A DNA stretch of 64,000 bases from Streptomyces silvae (GTDB lineage Bacteria; Actinomycetota; Actinomycetes; Streptomycetales; Streptomycetaceae), in the NCBI RefSeq assembly GCF_016745505.1, contig NZ_JAERUC010000153.1, positions 1-64,000 on the forward strand. The letters run 5' to 3'. The notes under the pieces are model-generated. The model was not told the origin of the DNA. It was given only the letters and a program-made list of their open reading frames with translations, and did no database searches. Both the position numbers and the translations under genes were made by a program. Of this stretch, positions 1 through 7,673 are shown piece by piece; positions within the stretch are counted from its first letter, which is position 1; every line of letters starts with the position of its first letter.

Positions 1-302
1 ACGAAGACCGTGCGGCCCTCGACCGTGCCCCAGCCGGTGATGACACCGTCGGTGTACGGCTTCTTCGCCTCCAGGCCGAAGCCGGTCGCCCGGTGCCGGC
101 GCAGCTGCTCGACCTCCTTGAACGATCCCTCGTCCAGCAGCAGCTCGATACGCTCCCGCGCGGTCAGCTTGCCCTTGGCGTGCTGCGCCTCGGTCGCCCG
201 GTCGCTCGGTCCACGCCGGGCCTGCTCACGCAGCGCCAGCAGTTCGGCCACCCGGCCACGCGTGTCGCTCGGCTCGCCCGGGATTTCGTCCACAACGGTC
301 AT
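1..302 (-). CDS. accB: Acyl-CoA carboxylase beta (carboxyltransferase) subunit, N-terminal part, cut by window edge
   Basis: About 100 N-terminal residues are present; the rest lies off the left edge, so this is not a broken gene. The segment with HAKGKLTARERIELLLDEG, then EVEQLRRHRATGFGLEAKK and TDGVITGWGTVEGR, is typical of the biotin-dependent carboxyltransferase beta subunits that carboxylate acetyl- or propionyl-CoA in actinomycetes. The ATG at 302 reads MTVVDEIPGEPSD, close to the S. coelicolor AccB start as I remember it. In the cell it would pair with a biotinylated AccA-type alpha subunit to supply malonyl- or methylmalonyl-CoA for fatty acid and polyketide synthesis. It is transcribed leftwards, away from the GH64 gene. 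AccB and PccB paralogs are similar, so the exact paralog is inferred. Confidence 0.85.
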   Translation of the reverse strand, partial: MTVVDEIPGEPSDTRGRVAELLALREQARRGPSDRATEAQHAKGKLTARERIELLLDEGSFKEVEQLRRHRATGFGLEAKKPYTDGVITGWGTVEGRTVF

Positions 303-771
303 ACGTCGACCCTACGAACCCGACCGCGTAAACCCTGCCGTTCACTTTGGACAGTCTCCTGCCCGGTTTCCTGGTGGCACCTGACAGAAGCCGGGCACCA
401 TGCAACCCATCTGCCAGCTCACAGGGCTCTCGCGTTGTAGGGCTCCGACAAAGAGGGGCGTGTGGCGCCCGACACACGCCGGTCCGCGCGCCACGCCGCT
501 GATCCACCGGGGCGGGCGACTGCGCACACCGCAAATGGCAGAGGGCCGGCACCGGGACCGGGCTCGCCGGAACGCGCTCCGCGAGCGACGGCTCCGCACC
601 CCGGACCGCTCCCCGGGGGCGAAACAGACAGTACGCGCCCGCCGGCCGCAGGGGCGCCGGACCCCGGGCGGCCGTCGCGTTCAGTTCCTGTTCACTCCGC
701 GCAGGCGGTGATCGACCAGGCGTGGCCAAAACCCGGCCAGGAGCGTCGAGTTGTGAAGAACGAAGACTTCT
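303..771. other. Intergenic region between accB and the GH64 gene
   Basis: About 470 bases without a convincing gene. Open frames on both strands lack recognisable motifs and good ribosome binding sites. The one clear structure is a perfect 8-bp inverted repeat, GGCGTGTG/CACACGCC, at 457-480, whose role is unknown. The accB promoter must lie here on the minus strand, but I could not pick a convincing -10/-35 pair. Confidence 0.5.
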
Positions 772-785
772 TGAGAGCGCTCTCA
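772..785. promoter_or_regulatory. LacI-type operator palindrome TGAGAGCGCTCTCA before GH64
   Basis: Perfect 14-bp palindrome about 130 bp upstream of the GH64 start codon. The same 14 bases recur at 30243-30256 in the beta-glucan transport operon. It matches the CebR/CelR consensus TGGGAGCGCTCCCA except for one symmetrical base change per half-site. A LacI-family repressor is the likely reader, most plausibly the one encoded at 30413-31387; this is inference. Confidence 0.75.
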
Positions 786-912
786 GTCATAACTCTTGAC
801 GCTCACCGGAGGCATCGCGAGAGTGGTGCGCACCGCAGACGGCCCCACCGCTCCGCCTCCCCGCACCACACCACATCCCTGTCTGCGACCCCCACACCTC
901 GGGAGTTCCTCC

Positions 913-2139
913 GTGATTTCGCGCAGAATGTTCCTGACGGGCGCCGCCGCCTCCGCGACCGCGCTCACCTATCCCCTCTGGGGCAGCGCCCTGAGCCCTC
1001 GCACGTCGGCGGCCGCCGCCACCTGCGAACTGGCCCTGGAGAACCGCTCGTTGCCCGGCACGGTGCACGCGTACGTCACCGGGCACGAGCAGGGCACGGA
1101 CCGCTGGGTGCTGCTGCGCCCCGACGGCAGCGTCTACCGCCCCGACTCCCCCGGCGCCCCGCAGACCCCGCTGCCGGTGGACTGTGCCATCCCGCTGAAC
1201 TCCGCGGGCGGCGCGCCCGTGGTCCTGACCCTCCCCCAGATGTACGGGGCGCGGGTCTACTTCGTCCGCGACGACAAGCTGGACTTCTACCTCAACCCGG
1301 GGCCGTCCCTGGTCGAGCCGGCCTTCGCGACGCCCACCGACCCGAACTACGGCAGGACCTGGTCGTTCTGCGAGTTCACCTTCAACCCGCAGCAGCTGTA
1401 CGCGAACATCAGCTATGTCGACCTGGTGACGGCGCTGCCGATCGGGCTGACCCTGGAGGGCGACGAGACGCACACGGTGGCCCCGCTGCCGGACGGCGCG
1501 GTCCAGCGCATCGCCGACGACCTCACGGCCCAGGCCGCCGCAGACGGGCAGCCCTGGGACAAGCTGGTCACCCGCGGCTCGGACGGGCAGGTCCTGCGGG
1601 TGGTCTCGCCGCAGAACCTGATGGCGCCGTTCTTCGACCGCCCGGACGAGATGCCCTTCCGCGACCTGTTCACCGCGCAGATCGACGAGGTCTGGGAGAA
1701 GTACCGCTCCACCGACCTGAAGATCGACCTCCAGGGCGGCCGGGGCACGCTCGCCGGCCGGGTCAGCGGCGACACCCTGACGTTCGAGGGCGGCCACACC
1801 TTCGTCAAGCCGACGTCGAAGGACATCTTCACCTGCAACCACGGGCCCTTCACGAACGACCCGGCGGACTCCGACGACAAGAAGGCGCTGCTGGCCAGGA
1901 TCGCGGCGGGCTTCAACCGCTCGATCATGCTCAGCCACCCCAGCCAGCCGAACGGCACCTCGGTGGCCGACTACTACAAGGGCGCGGTGACCAACCACTG
2001 GTCGCGCGTCGTCCACGCGAACTCCCCGATCGGCTACGCGTTCCCCTACGACGACGTACGCCCGGACGGCGAGCCGGACGTGTCGGGGGCCGCGCACGAC
2101 GGCAACCCGCGGCGCTTCACGGTGAGCGTCGGCTCCTGA
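913..2139 (+). CDS. Secreted GH64 endo-beta-1,3-glucanase (laminaripentaose-producing type)
   Basis: A 408-aa enzyme of glycoside hydrolase family 64, which cuts beta-1,3-glucan (curdlan, laminarin, fungal wall glucan) to laminaripentaose. The GTG at 913 has GGGAG seven bases upstream and opens directly on SRRMFLTGAAAS, a twin-arginine signal, so export of the folded enzyme by Tat is expected. The putative catalytic pair is Glu154 (FCEFTFNP) and Asp170 (YVDLVTALPIGLTL); their 16-residue spacing equals that of the Glu/Asp pair known in the S. matensis enzyme. No carbohydrate-binding module is attached. The gene stands alone, with a terminator after it and the TGAGAGCGCTCTCA palindrome before it, so it is probably a remote member of the beta-glucan regulon at 18-33 kb. 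Confidence 0.92.
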   Translation: MISRRMFLTGAAASATALTYPLWGSALSPRTSAAAATCELALENRSLPGTVHAYVTGHEQGTDRWVLLRPDGSVYRPDSPGAPQTPLPVDCAIPLNSAGGAPVVLTLPQMYGARVYFVRDDKLDFYLNPGPSLVEPAFATPTDPNYGRTWSFCEFTFNPQQLYANISYVDLVTALPIGLTLEGDETHTVAPLPDGAVQRIADDLTAQAAADGQPWDKLVTRGSDGQVLRVVSPQNLMAPFFDRPDEMPFRDLFTAQIDEVWEKYRSTDLKIDLQGGRGTLAGRVSGDTLTFEGGHTFVKPTSKDIFTCNHGPFTNDPADSDDKKALLARIAAGFNRSIMLSHPSQPNGTSVADYYKGAVTNHWSRVVHANSPIGYAFPYDDVRPDGEPDVSGAAHDGNPRRFTVSVGS

Positions 2140-2160
2140 CCCACCCGTGACGCTGTGACA

Positions 2161-2200
2161 CCGTGCCCGTCCGCCGCCCGTCCGCGGCGGGCGGGCACGG
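2161..2200 (+). terminator. Hairpin terminator after GH64
   Basis: Long GC-rich inverted repeat (CCGTGCCCG.../...CGGGCACGG) starting 22 bp after the GH64 stop codon. It has no T-run, as is usual for Streptomyces terminators. Confidence 0.65.
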
Positions 2201-2267
2201 CCGCGTCCTGCACCCGAGCGGCCCAGCGCACCCTGCGCCGCCGGTCCCGGGGGTGGACCGTTGGCAG

Positions 2268-3590
2268 ATGTCCTCCCTCGACGAGCACCCCGCCGGTGAC
2301 CCCGCTGAGCGGGTCCTCCTCCATGGCCTGCGTCTGATCGACGGCACCGGCCGCGCCCCGGTCCCCGACGCGGCGCTGCTGATCGAGGGGGAGGTGATCC
2401 GCTGGGCCGGTCCCGAGGCCGGGCTCCCCGCCGCGCTCGGACCGGCGAGGCGGCTGGATCTCGGTGGCCGGACCGTGTGCCCCGGCTTCATCGACACCCA
2501 TGTGCACTTCGCCCTGCCGGGCCCGGCGGGCAATCCTCTCCAGGGGCTCGGGGAGCTGCCGACCTACCGCGCCCTGAAGGTCCTGGACCGGCTGCGCGTC
2601 ACCCTGGAGAACGGGGTGACGACCGCCCGGGACCTGATGGGACTGGACGCGGGCTTCCGGCAGGCGGTGGCGGAGCGGCGGATCCCGGGACCCCGGCTGC
2701 TGGTCTCGGTCACCATGCTCAGCCAGCGCGCCGGCCACGCCGACTTCACCCTCGCCGGAGGCATCGACGGGCTCGCGCTGGCCGTCACCTTTCCCGAGAG
2801 CCCGCGCAGCCTGGTCGGCTCCGTCGACGACATGCGGGCCCGGGTGCGCGACCTGGTCGCGGCGGGCGCCGACTGCGTGAAGCTCGCCACCAGCGGCGGT
2901 GTCACCTCCCCGCACGACCGGCCGGAGTGGCTGGGGCTGCGCCCCGAGATGATCCGGGCCGCCGTCGAGGAGGCCCAGGCCTACGGCGGCCTGCCGGTCG
3001 CCGCGCACGCCATCGGACGGCCCGGCATCGAGGCCGCCGTCCGCGCGGGGGTGAGCAGCATCGAGCACGGCTACGCCCTGGACGACGAGCTGCGGGCGGA
3101 GATGGCGGACCGGGGTCAGTTCCTGGTGCCCACGCTGCTGGAGACGACGCAGGACCTGGACCCGGCGCGCACCTCCCCGTCGGCGTACGAGAAGGGGGTG
3201 CGCTGGCACCGGATCGCCCAGGAGTCGGTGGCCCGGTCGGCCTCGGCGGGGGTCAGGATCGCGATGGGGACCGACAGCGGCCTGGCCGTCGGGCACGGGC
3301 ACAACCTCCAGGAGCTCGGGCTGCTCGTGGAGATCGCCGGTCTGTCGCCGATGGCGGCGATCGTGGCAGCGACCGGTGACGCCGCGCGGCTGTGCGGTGT
3401 CGACGAGGTCACCGGCACCCTGGAGGCGGGCAAGGCGGCCGATCTGGTGGTCACGGACGTCGACCCCCTGTCCGACATCGCGTCCCTGGGCGATCCGGCC
3501 CACATCCTGGCCGTGGTGAAGGAGGGCCGGATCGCCGTCGACCGCGCCGGTGTCCTCGGCGCCGGCGTCCTGTCCGCGCTCTGCCCCTGA
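2268..3590 (+). CDS. Amidohydrolase family metal-dependent hydrolase
   Basis: A 440-aa amidohydrolase-superfamily protein of the imidazolonepropionase/prolidase-like branch. All expected metal-site elements are visible: FIDTHVHF (His about 78 and 80), DCVKLATSGG with the lysine that is normally carboxylated, AAHAIG, SIEHGY and GTDSG near the end of the barrel. The N-terminal small beta domain (LIDGTG...) and C-terminal AADLVVTDVDPL are typical. There is no signal peptide, so it is cytoplasmic. The ATG at 2268 is chosen because the following sequence fits family N-termini; GTG 2253 is an alternative, and neither has a strong ribosome binding site. The substrate (dipeptide, N-acyl amino acid or a cyclic amide) cannot be read from sequence. 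The 3' neighbour is a remnant of another amide hydrolase. Confidence 0.85.
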   Translation: MSSLDEHPAGDPAERVLLHGLRLIDGTGRAPVPDAALLIEGEVIRWAGPEAGLPAALGPARRLDLGGRTVCPGFIDTHVHFALPGPAGNPLQGLGELPTYRALKVLDRLRVTLENGVTTARDLMGLDAGFRQAVAERRIPGPRLLVSVTMLSQRAGHADFTLAGGIDGLALAVTFPESPRSLVGSVDDMRARVRDLVAAGADCVKLATSGGVTSPHDRPEWLGLRPEMIRAAVEEAQAYGGLPVAAHAIGRPGIEAAVRAGVSSIEHGYALDDELRAEMADRGQFLVPTLLETTQDLDPARTSPSAYEKGVRWHRIAQESVARSASAGVRIAMGTDSGLAVGHGHNLQELGLLVEIAGLSPMAAIVAATGDAARLCGVDEVTGTLEAGKAADLVVTDVDPLSDIASLGDPAHILAVVKEGRIAVDRAGVLGAGVLSALCP

Positions 3591-3609
3591 GCCGGAAAGC
3601 TCCGTCCGT

Positions 3610-3966
3610 ACCGCTGGTGGAACGTGTAACTACACCTGGTCGACCGCCTCCTGCGCGGGATCGGCGCCGGGCCACGCGGCGATCAAGGCCGCCGCGGCGT
3701 ATCTGGCCGCGACCGCCGTGGACCTCCTGCTCCAGCCGGAACTGCTGCGCGGCATCAAGGAGGAGTCCGGGAAACGGACGGAGGACCTGACCTGGAAGAC
3801 CGCCCTCCCTGACGGCTACGAGCCGCCGATGTACGAGCCGCCCGCCCGGTTCCTGAAGAAGACCGGCCAGAGCTGGCCGCCGGAGAACATCACCTGGCCG
3901 CCGCGCCGGGTGATCAGCAAGGAGAAGTTCGCCTCGCTCGGGCCGGCGCTGAAGCCCCAGGTCTGA
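3610..3966 (+). pseudogene. C-terminal remnant of an M20-family amidohydrolase (AbgB-like)
   Basis: An open frame of about 110 codons without a plausible start resembles the last fifth of M20 peptidases of the p-aminobenzoyl-glutamate hydrolase type. It has a SAPGHAAIKAAA segment (compare SIGHKGM-AAK in AbgB), then LAATAVDLLLQPELL and a Tyr/Pro-rich tail. The catalytic and metal-binding domains that should precede it are absent, and the frame begins right at the stop codon of the intact amidohydrolase. I read this as decay or deletion fusing the two genes' borders. The family match is from memory of motifs and needs a search. It is probably not translated. Confidence 0.5.
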
Positions 3967-3986
3967 CCGGGGGCGATCCGGACGCG

Positions 3987-4019
3987 AGGTGCCCCCGTCC
4001 GGTCCGGACGGGGGCACCT
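3987..4019. terminator. Bidirectional hairpin terminator
   Basis: Nearly loop-free perfect inverted repeat AGGTGCCCCCGTCCGG / CCGGACGGGGGCACCT between the convergent M20 remnant and the secreted peptidase gene. Confidence 0.85.
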
Positions 4020-4035
4020 GTCGTGCGTACGGGGC

Positions 4036-4560
4036 TCAGCAGCCGCCGCAGTTGTAGTACGTCACGTCCCAGTGGTTTCCCTCGTCCGCGTAGACGTTGC
4101 CGGAGCCGGACTGGTACTGCGGGGCGCCGTCGCCGCGCACCCCGATGTAGGCGAACGTGCCCTTCACGTAGTTCGTCAGGCAGGTGGTCTTGCCGAAGTC
4201 GAGCTTGTAGCCGTTCCAGTGCGAGTAGGTGCCGCTGGCGTGCCCGGTCTCCGTACCCCCGGTGATGTTGAGCGCGCAGCCGGTGGCGCTCTTCAGGGTC
4301 TGGGCGCCCTGTGCGCTGGTCAGGTTGAGCTGGTCGAAGGACGTGCAGGTGGAGACGTTCCGGTTGGAACAGCCGCCCGAGGACGACCAGGTGATCCCGG
4401 ACGAGCTGAAGCGGGAGGTCGCCTGGGAGTGGGTCAGCTTGGTGGCGGCGTGCGCCTCGGTGGCGCCGCCGCCGAGGATGCCCACGCCGGGCGCGAAGAG
4501 CGCGCCGAGGACGAGGGCGAGAGCGGCGAGGGCGGAGCGGAGTCGGGGACGGGTCTGCAT
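4036..4560 (-). CDS. Small secreted Cys-rich protein with a LAS/M15-type zinc peptidase signature
   Basis: A 174-aa preprotein with a Sec signal ending near EAHAA and about 135 mature residues. Six cysteines (GGC, STC, TGC, TTC and a terminal CGGC) suggest disulfides. The stretch SHWNGYKLD places His114 seven residues before Asp121 with Gly between, matching HxxGxxxD of VanX/M15 D-Ala-D-Ala peptidases. Near the C-terminus EGNHWD gives Glu160-x-x-His163, matching the ExxH of the same fold. I therefore infer a compact extracellular zinc peptidase, perhaps acting on peptidoglycan. It could instead be annotated as hypothetical. The ATG at 4560 follows AGGAGG at nine bases; an in-frame ATG at 4581 is less likely. 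Confidence 0.7.
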   Translation of the reverse strand: MQTRPRLRSALAALALVLGALFAPGVGILGGGATEAHAATKLTHSQATSRFSSSGITWSSSGGCSNRNVSTCTSFDQLNLTSAQGAQTLKSATGCALNITGGTETGHASGTYSHWNGYKLDFGKTTCLTNYVKGTFAYIGVRGDGAPQYQSGSGNVYADEGNHWDVTYYNCGGC

Positions 4561-4679
4561 GGGGGAAATCCTCCTGCTCATGACAATTTTGGGGGCAGGG
4601 AGATAGTGCCCCAGCTCTACGCGCGTCCGCCAGGGGGCGACAGAGGGCGGACGGTGCCCCGCCCGCGACTTTCGGACGG

Positions 4680-4753
4680 GCCTGGACCCTTGATGTTGAA
4701 CTTTGAACAAGATGGGTCTACAGTCAATCTCGTTGAAGGTTAAACAAACCTTC
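4680..4753 (+). promoter_or_regulatory. AT-rich promoter region with inverted repeat before yceI
   Basis: An unusually AT-rich stretch for this genome. It contains a possible TTGAAC ... TACAGT promoter pair at about 4697-4725 and a perfect 7-bp inverted repeat, GAAGGTT-N5-AACCTTC, at 4735-4753, just before the ribosome binding site. This is a plausible repressor site of MarR type, though no regulator gene is adjacent. Confidence 0.5.
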
Positions 4754-4791
4754 GACGGCCACTCGTCTGAACCGTCCCCCGAGGAGGAGCC

Positions 4792-5409
4792 ATGGCTCTG
4801 TTCAACCGCAGGAACAACAACGCCCCGTCCACCACCGCCACCCTCGCCGTGGACCCGGCGCTGGCCGCCCTGACCGGCACGTACACGATCGACCCGGCCC
4901 ACAGCAGCATCGGCTTCACCGTGCGCCACGCCATGGTCACCAATGTGCGCGGCTCCTTCGGTGAGCACGAGGGCACCCTCACGCTGGACGGCACGGACCC
5001 GTCCGCCTCCACCGCGTCCATCGACGTGAAGATCGCCAGCGTCGACACCGGCATCGCCGACCGCGACGGCCACCTGGTCAGCGGCGACTTCTTCGACGCC
5101 GAGGCCTTCCCCCTGATGACGTTCCGCTCCACGGCGGCCGAGCAGCTCGGCGGCGACGCGTACCGCGTCACCGGTGACCTCACGATCAAGGGCGTCACCC
5201 GGCCGCTCGCCATCGACCTGGAGTTCAACGGCTCCGCCACCGACCCCTACGGCAACCAGCGCGTGGGCTTCGAGGGCAGCGCCGAGATCCTGCGCTCCGA
5301 CTGGGGCCTGACCTACAACGCGGCGCTGGAGACCGGTGGCGTGCTGGTCGGCGACAAGGTCAAGCTGAACTTCGACATCTCCGCGATCAAGGCCGCCCCG
5401 CAGGCCTGA
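4792..5409 (+). CDS. YceI family polyisoprenoid-binding-like protein
   Basis: A 205-aa protein of the YceI lipocalin-like beta-barrel family, whose members bind polyisoprenoid lipids such as octaprenyl compounds. Diagnostic stretches are YTIDPAHSSIGFTVRHAM near residue 31, SGDFFDAEAFP, GDLTIKGVTRPL and the closing LNFDISAIKA. No signal peptide is present, unlike the E. coli YceI protein, so this is the cytoplasmic actinobacterial form often expressed under stress. AGGAGGAG stands just before the ATG. It is monocistronic, with its own promoter region and a terminator after it. Confidence 0.9.
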   Translation: MALFNRRNNNAPSTTATLAVDPALAALTGTYTIDPAHSSIGFTVRHAMVTNVRGSFGEHEGTLTLDGTDPSASTASIDVKIASVDTGIADRDGHLVSGDFFDAEAFPLMTFRSTAAEQLGGDAYRVTGDLTIKGVTRPLAIDLEFNGSATDPYGNQRVGFEGSAEILRSDWGLTYNAALETGGVLVGDKVKLNFDISAIKAAPQA

Positions 5410-5419
5410 CATCCCCGCA

Positions 5420-5467
5420 CCGAGCGCGCCCGCCGCTTCCCCGAAGGGGAGGCCGGCGGGCGCTCGG
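5420..5467. terminator. Hairpin terminator between yceI and methyltransferase
   Basis: Long inverted repeat with arms CCGAGCGCGCCCGCCG and CCGGCGGGCGCTCGG between two convergent genes. Confidence 0.8.
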
Positions 5468-5471
5468 CGTG

Positions 5472-6110
5472 TCAGCGGCCGGCCGCGCGGCGCACCTTCA
5501 GCGCGTTGTCCGTACGGGTGGTGGGGTTGCCGTCGGGGTCGTTCTGGATGCGCTCGTGCTCCTCGCTGAGCAGCACCTCCCACTCCCCCTCCGGCAGTTC
5601 GAGGGAGGCGAGGACCTCGTCCGTCGTGGGCAGCTCCATGTCCGGGTGGTCGTGCTCCCAGGAGGGGAATCCCGCGTGCCCGACGATCAGGAGGACGCCG
5701 CCGGGTGCGACGGCCCCCGCCGCCCGGCGCAGGATCTCCTCGCGGGGCAGATCACCCATCGAGTGCAGGAACTGGGCGGACACCAGGTCGTACTCCCCCT
5801 CCGGGAAGGAGGCCCCCAGGTCGTGCCACTGCCAGTCGACCCGGTCGGCGACACCGGCGTCGGCCGCGTGCACCGCCGCCCGCTCCAGGGCGACGCGCGA
5901 GATGTCGGTGGCGGTCACCTGCCAGCCCGTCCGGGCGAGCCAGACCGCGTCGGCCCCCTCGCCGCACCCGAGGTCGAGGGCGCGCCCCGGCTTCAGGTCC
6001 TCCACTTCACGGACGAGGACGACATTGGGGTTCCCGCTCCAGATCCGGTCGCTCTCGCGGTAGCGGTCGTCCCACATCTCGGCGTCGGTACGGGTGCTGT
6101 CGGTGGTCAT
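5472..6110 (-). CDS. Class I SAM-dependent methyltransferase
   Basis: A 212-aa methyltransferase of the Rossmann class. Motif I is ALDLGCGEGADAVWLA near residue 45, followed by the acidic loop TATDISRVAL, then the motif-IV region EYDLVSAQFLHSM and post-motif GGVLLIVGH. The family includes TehB-like and thiol/metalloid methyltransferases. The start codon overlaps the stop of the upstream flavoprotein by 4 bp (ATGA), so the two are translationally coupled and probably act on one substrate. Pairing a methyltransferase with a CxxC flavoprotein suggests thiol chemistry, but the acceptor is unknown. Confidence 0.85.
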   Translation of the reverse strand: MTTDSTRTDAEMWDDRYRESDRIWSGNPNVVLVREVEDLKPGRALDLGCGEGADAVWLARTGWQVTATDISRVALERAAVHAADAGVADRVDWQWHDLGASFPEGEYDLVSAQFLHSMGDLPREEILRRAAGAVAPGGVLLIVGHAGFPSWEHDHPDMELPTTDEVLASLELPEGEWEVLLSEEHERIQNDPDGNPTTRTDNALKVRRAAGR

Positions 6111-7144
6111 TTCATCTCCTGAAGTCCGTGACGGCGGTCCCCGAGCACACGCTCGGTGACCTGGCGCTCGGCCTCGGCCGAGAAGGGCGCGCGGCGGGCG
6201 TCGACCGCGCGGGCGGTGTCCTCGGTGACGAGGTCCATGTTGATCGTCGAGGCCGCCTTCAGCCCGGCCGCCGCCGCGCCGACGACCTGCTCCATGAGGT
6301 TGGCGACGTTACCGGCGACCCATACCCCAGGCACGTCGGTGGCCCCGGCGGGATCGGCCGCGATGTAGGTGCCGATGACCTGGTCGCCCATGGTCAGCTC
6401 GGTCGGCACCAGGCCGAGGCTCTCCAGGACCGCCGACCGCGCGGTGAAGCGCGGCTGGACGACGAGCGCCTCGCACGGGATCACCGTGCCCCCGGCCAGC
6501 CGCACCCCGGTCATCCGGTCGCCGGTCACCTCCAGCGCGGCCACCTCGCCGTCCACCACGGAGATGCCCCGGGCGGCGAACCGCTCGTACTCCTCGTCAC
6601 CGAAGTCGGGCTGCCCGTGCCGGAACAGCACCACGTCGTCGGTCCACTGCCGCCAGAGCAGCGCGTGGTGCACGGCCATGGGGCTGGTCGCCAGGATGCC
6701 GACGGTCGCATCCCGCACCTCCCAGCCGTGACAGTACGGGCAGTGGAGCACCTCGCGGCCCCAGCGCTCGGCCAGGCCCTCCACCTGCGGCAGCTCGTCG
6801 ACGATCCCGGTCGTCACGAGCAGCCGGCGGGCGTGGACGGTGCTCCCGTCCTCCCGCACGACGCGGAAGCCGTCGGTCAGCTTCTCGGCCGAGACGACGT
6901 GCCCCCGGACGATCTCGGCGCCGTAGTCCGCCGCCTCGGCCCGGCCCGCTGCCAGCAGCTCCGAGGGCGGGGTGCCCTCCCGGCCGAGGTAGTTGTGCAC
7001 ATGGGACGCCGGTGCGTTACGCGGGCTCCCCGCGTCGATCACGAGCACGGAACGCCGCGCCCGGGCCAGGGCGAGCGCGCCGCTCAGCCCGGCGGCCCCG
7101 CCGCCGATCACCACCACGTCGTACCGCTGGTCCTTCTCGCTCAT
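6107..7144 (-). CDS. Thioredoxin-reductase-like FAD oxidoreductase with CPYC, lacking NADPH-site motifs
   Basis: A 345-aa flavoprotein of the thioredoxin reductase fold. The N-terminal FAD motif is VVVIGGGAAGLSGALALA, the redox pair is Cys135-Pro-Tyr-Cys138 followed by HGWE, and a C-terminal FAD contact region reads GVWVAGNVANLMEQVVGAA. Where true thioredoxin reductases have GGGxSA and HRRxxxR for NADPH, this protein has GILATSPMAVHHALL and FRHG. That resembles the dithiol oxidases GliT and HlmI, which use oxygen, so a thiol oxidase role is possible. The start ATG at 7144 has AGGAGG eight bases upstream. It overlaps the methyltransferase gene. Confidence 0.8.
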   Translation of the reverse strand: MSEKDQRYDVVVIGGGAAGLSGALALARARRSVLVIDAGSPRNAPASHVHNYLGREGTPPSELLAAGRAEAADYGAEIVRGHVVSAEKLTDGFRVVREDGSTVHARRLLVTTGIVDELPQVEGLAERWGREVLHCPYCHGWEVRDATVGILATSPMAVHHALLWRQWTDDVVLFRHGQPDFGDEEYERFAARGISVVDGEVAALEVTGDRMTGVRLAGGTVIPCEALVVQPRFTARSAVLESLGLVPTELTMGDQVIGTYIAADPAGATDVPGVWVAGNVANLMEQVVGAAAAGLKAASTINMDLVTEDTARAVDARRAPFSAEAERQVTERVLGDRRHGLQEMK

Positions 7145-7159
7145 GCGGAACACCTCCTG

Positions 7160-7630
7160 TTACGGGAGATGGTGCGCGCGCGGCCCCGATTCGACAAACC
7201 TGCTTGCCGAACCGGCAAACTCGCACCAGACGATCTTCCCCGGATCCCGCTCCCCCACCCCCCAGGCATCGGCGAGCGCCCCGACGAGCGCGAGGCCGCG
7301 CCCGTACTCGGCGAGGGGCCCGGGGTCCTCCGGCTCCCCGACCCGCCCCCCGCCGCTGTCGTGCACCTCGATCCGGAGCACGCTCCCGCAGGTGAGCTGG
7401 ACCCGGAAACCCCGGCCGGGCGGGACGCCGTGCAGCAGCGCGTTCGTCGCGAGTTCGCTCACACAGAGCAGTACGTCGTCGAGGTCCGCCTCGCACGCCC
7501 AGTCGAGCAGCGCCTCCCGGACGAACTGGCGCACGAGGGGCACCGACCTGCGCTCACGGCGGTAGAACGCCTCACGGAAGGAGGGGAGTTGTGTTGATTC
7601 ATTCACGGGACGACTGTCACAGCTCGTCAC
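7160..7630 (-). CDS. ATP-binding protein of the anti-sigma-factor kinase (HATPase_c, RsbW-like) type
   Basis: A 156-aa single-domain GHKL ATPase-like protein. The N-box CVSELATNALLHGVPPG and the G1-like VHDSGGG plus YGRGLALVGALADAWGV are clear. Streptomyces genomes hold many of these; some are serine kinases acting on anti-sigma antagonists, and others accompany XRE/DUF397 pairs of the whiJ/abaA kind, as here where it stands divergent to such a pair. GTG 7630 gives the longest form; GTG 7606 (NESTQ...) is equally possible, since neither has a strong ribosome binding site. Confidence 0.8.
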   Translation of the reverse strand: MTSCDSRPVNESTQLPSFREAFYRRERRSVPLVRQFVREALLDWACEADLDDVLLCVSELATNALLHGVPPGRGFRVQLTCGSVLRIEVHDSGGGRVGEPEDPGPLAEYGRGLALVGALADAWGVGERDPGKIVWCEFAGSASRFVESGPRAHHLP

Positions 7631-7652
7631 TACTCTGGGTCACCGTGTCAGG

Positions 7653-7673
7653 TCGTACACCGCGTTTGTACGA
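7653..7673. promoter_or_regulatory. Inverted repeat TCGTACA-N7-TGTACGA in divergent promoter region
   Basis: Perfect 7-bp arms separated by 7 bp, with outer GTCA (7647) and TGAC (7681) also roughly paired. It lies between the divergent ATPase and XRE genes, a natural place for the XRE protein to bind. Confidence 0.6.

Noticed and set aside
1-302. accB considered as a truncated pseudogene
   Set aside because: The frame is open to the window edge, with a normal start and conserved N-terminal motifs; truncation is only by the window.
457-480. GGCGTGTG/CACACGCC hairpin upstream of GH64 considered as a small RNA or terminator
   Set aside because: No gene ends nearby and no promoter could be assigned; recorded only in the intergenic entry.
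462-2150. Long open frames overlapping GH64 and other genes in other frames
   Set aside because: Arg/Pro/Gly/Ala-rich translations without motifs; typical shadow frames of high-GC DNA opposite or beside the real genes.
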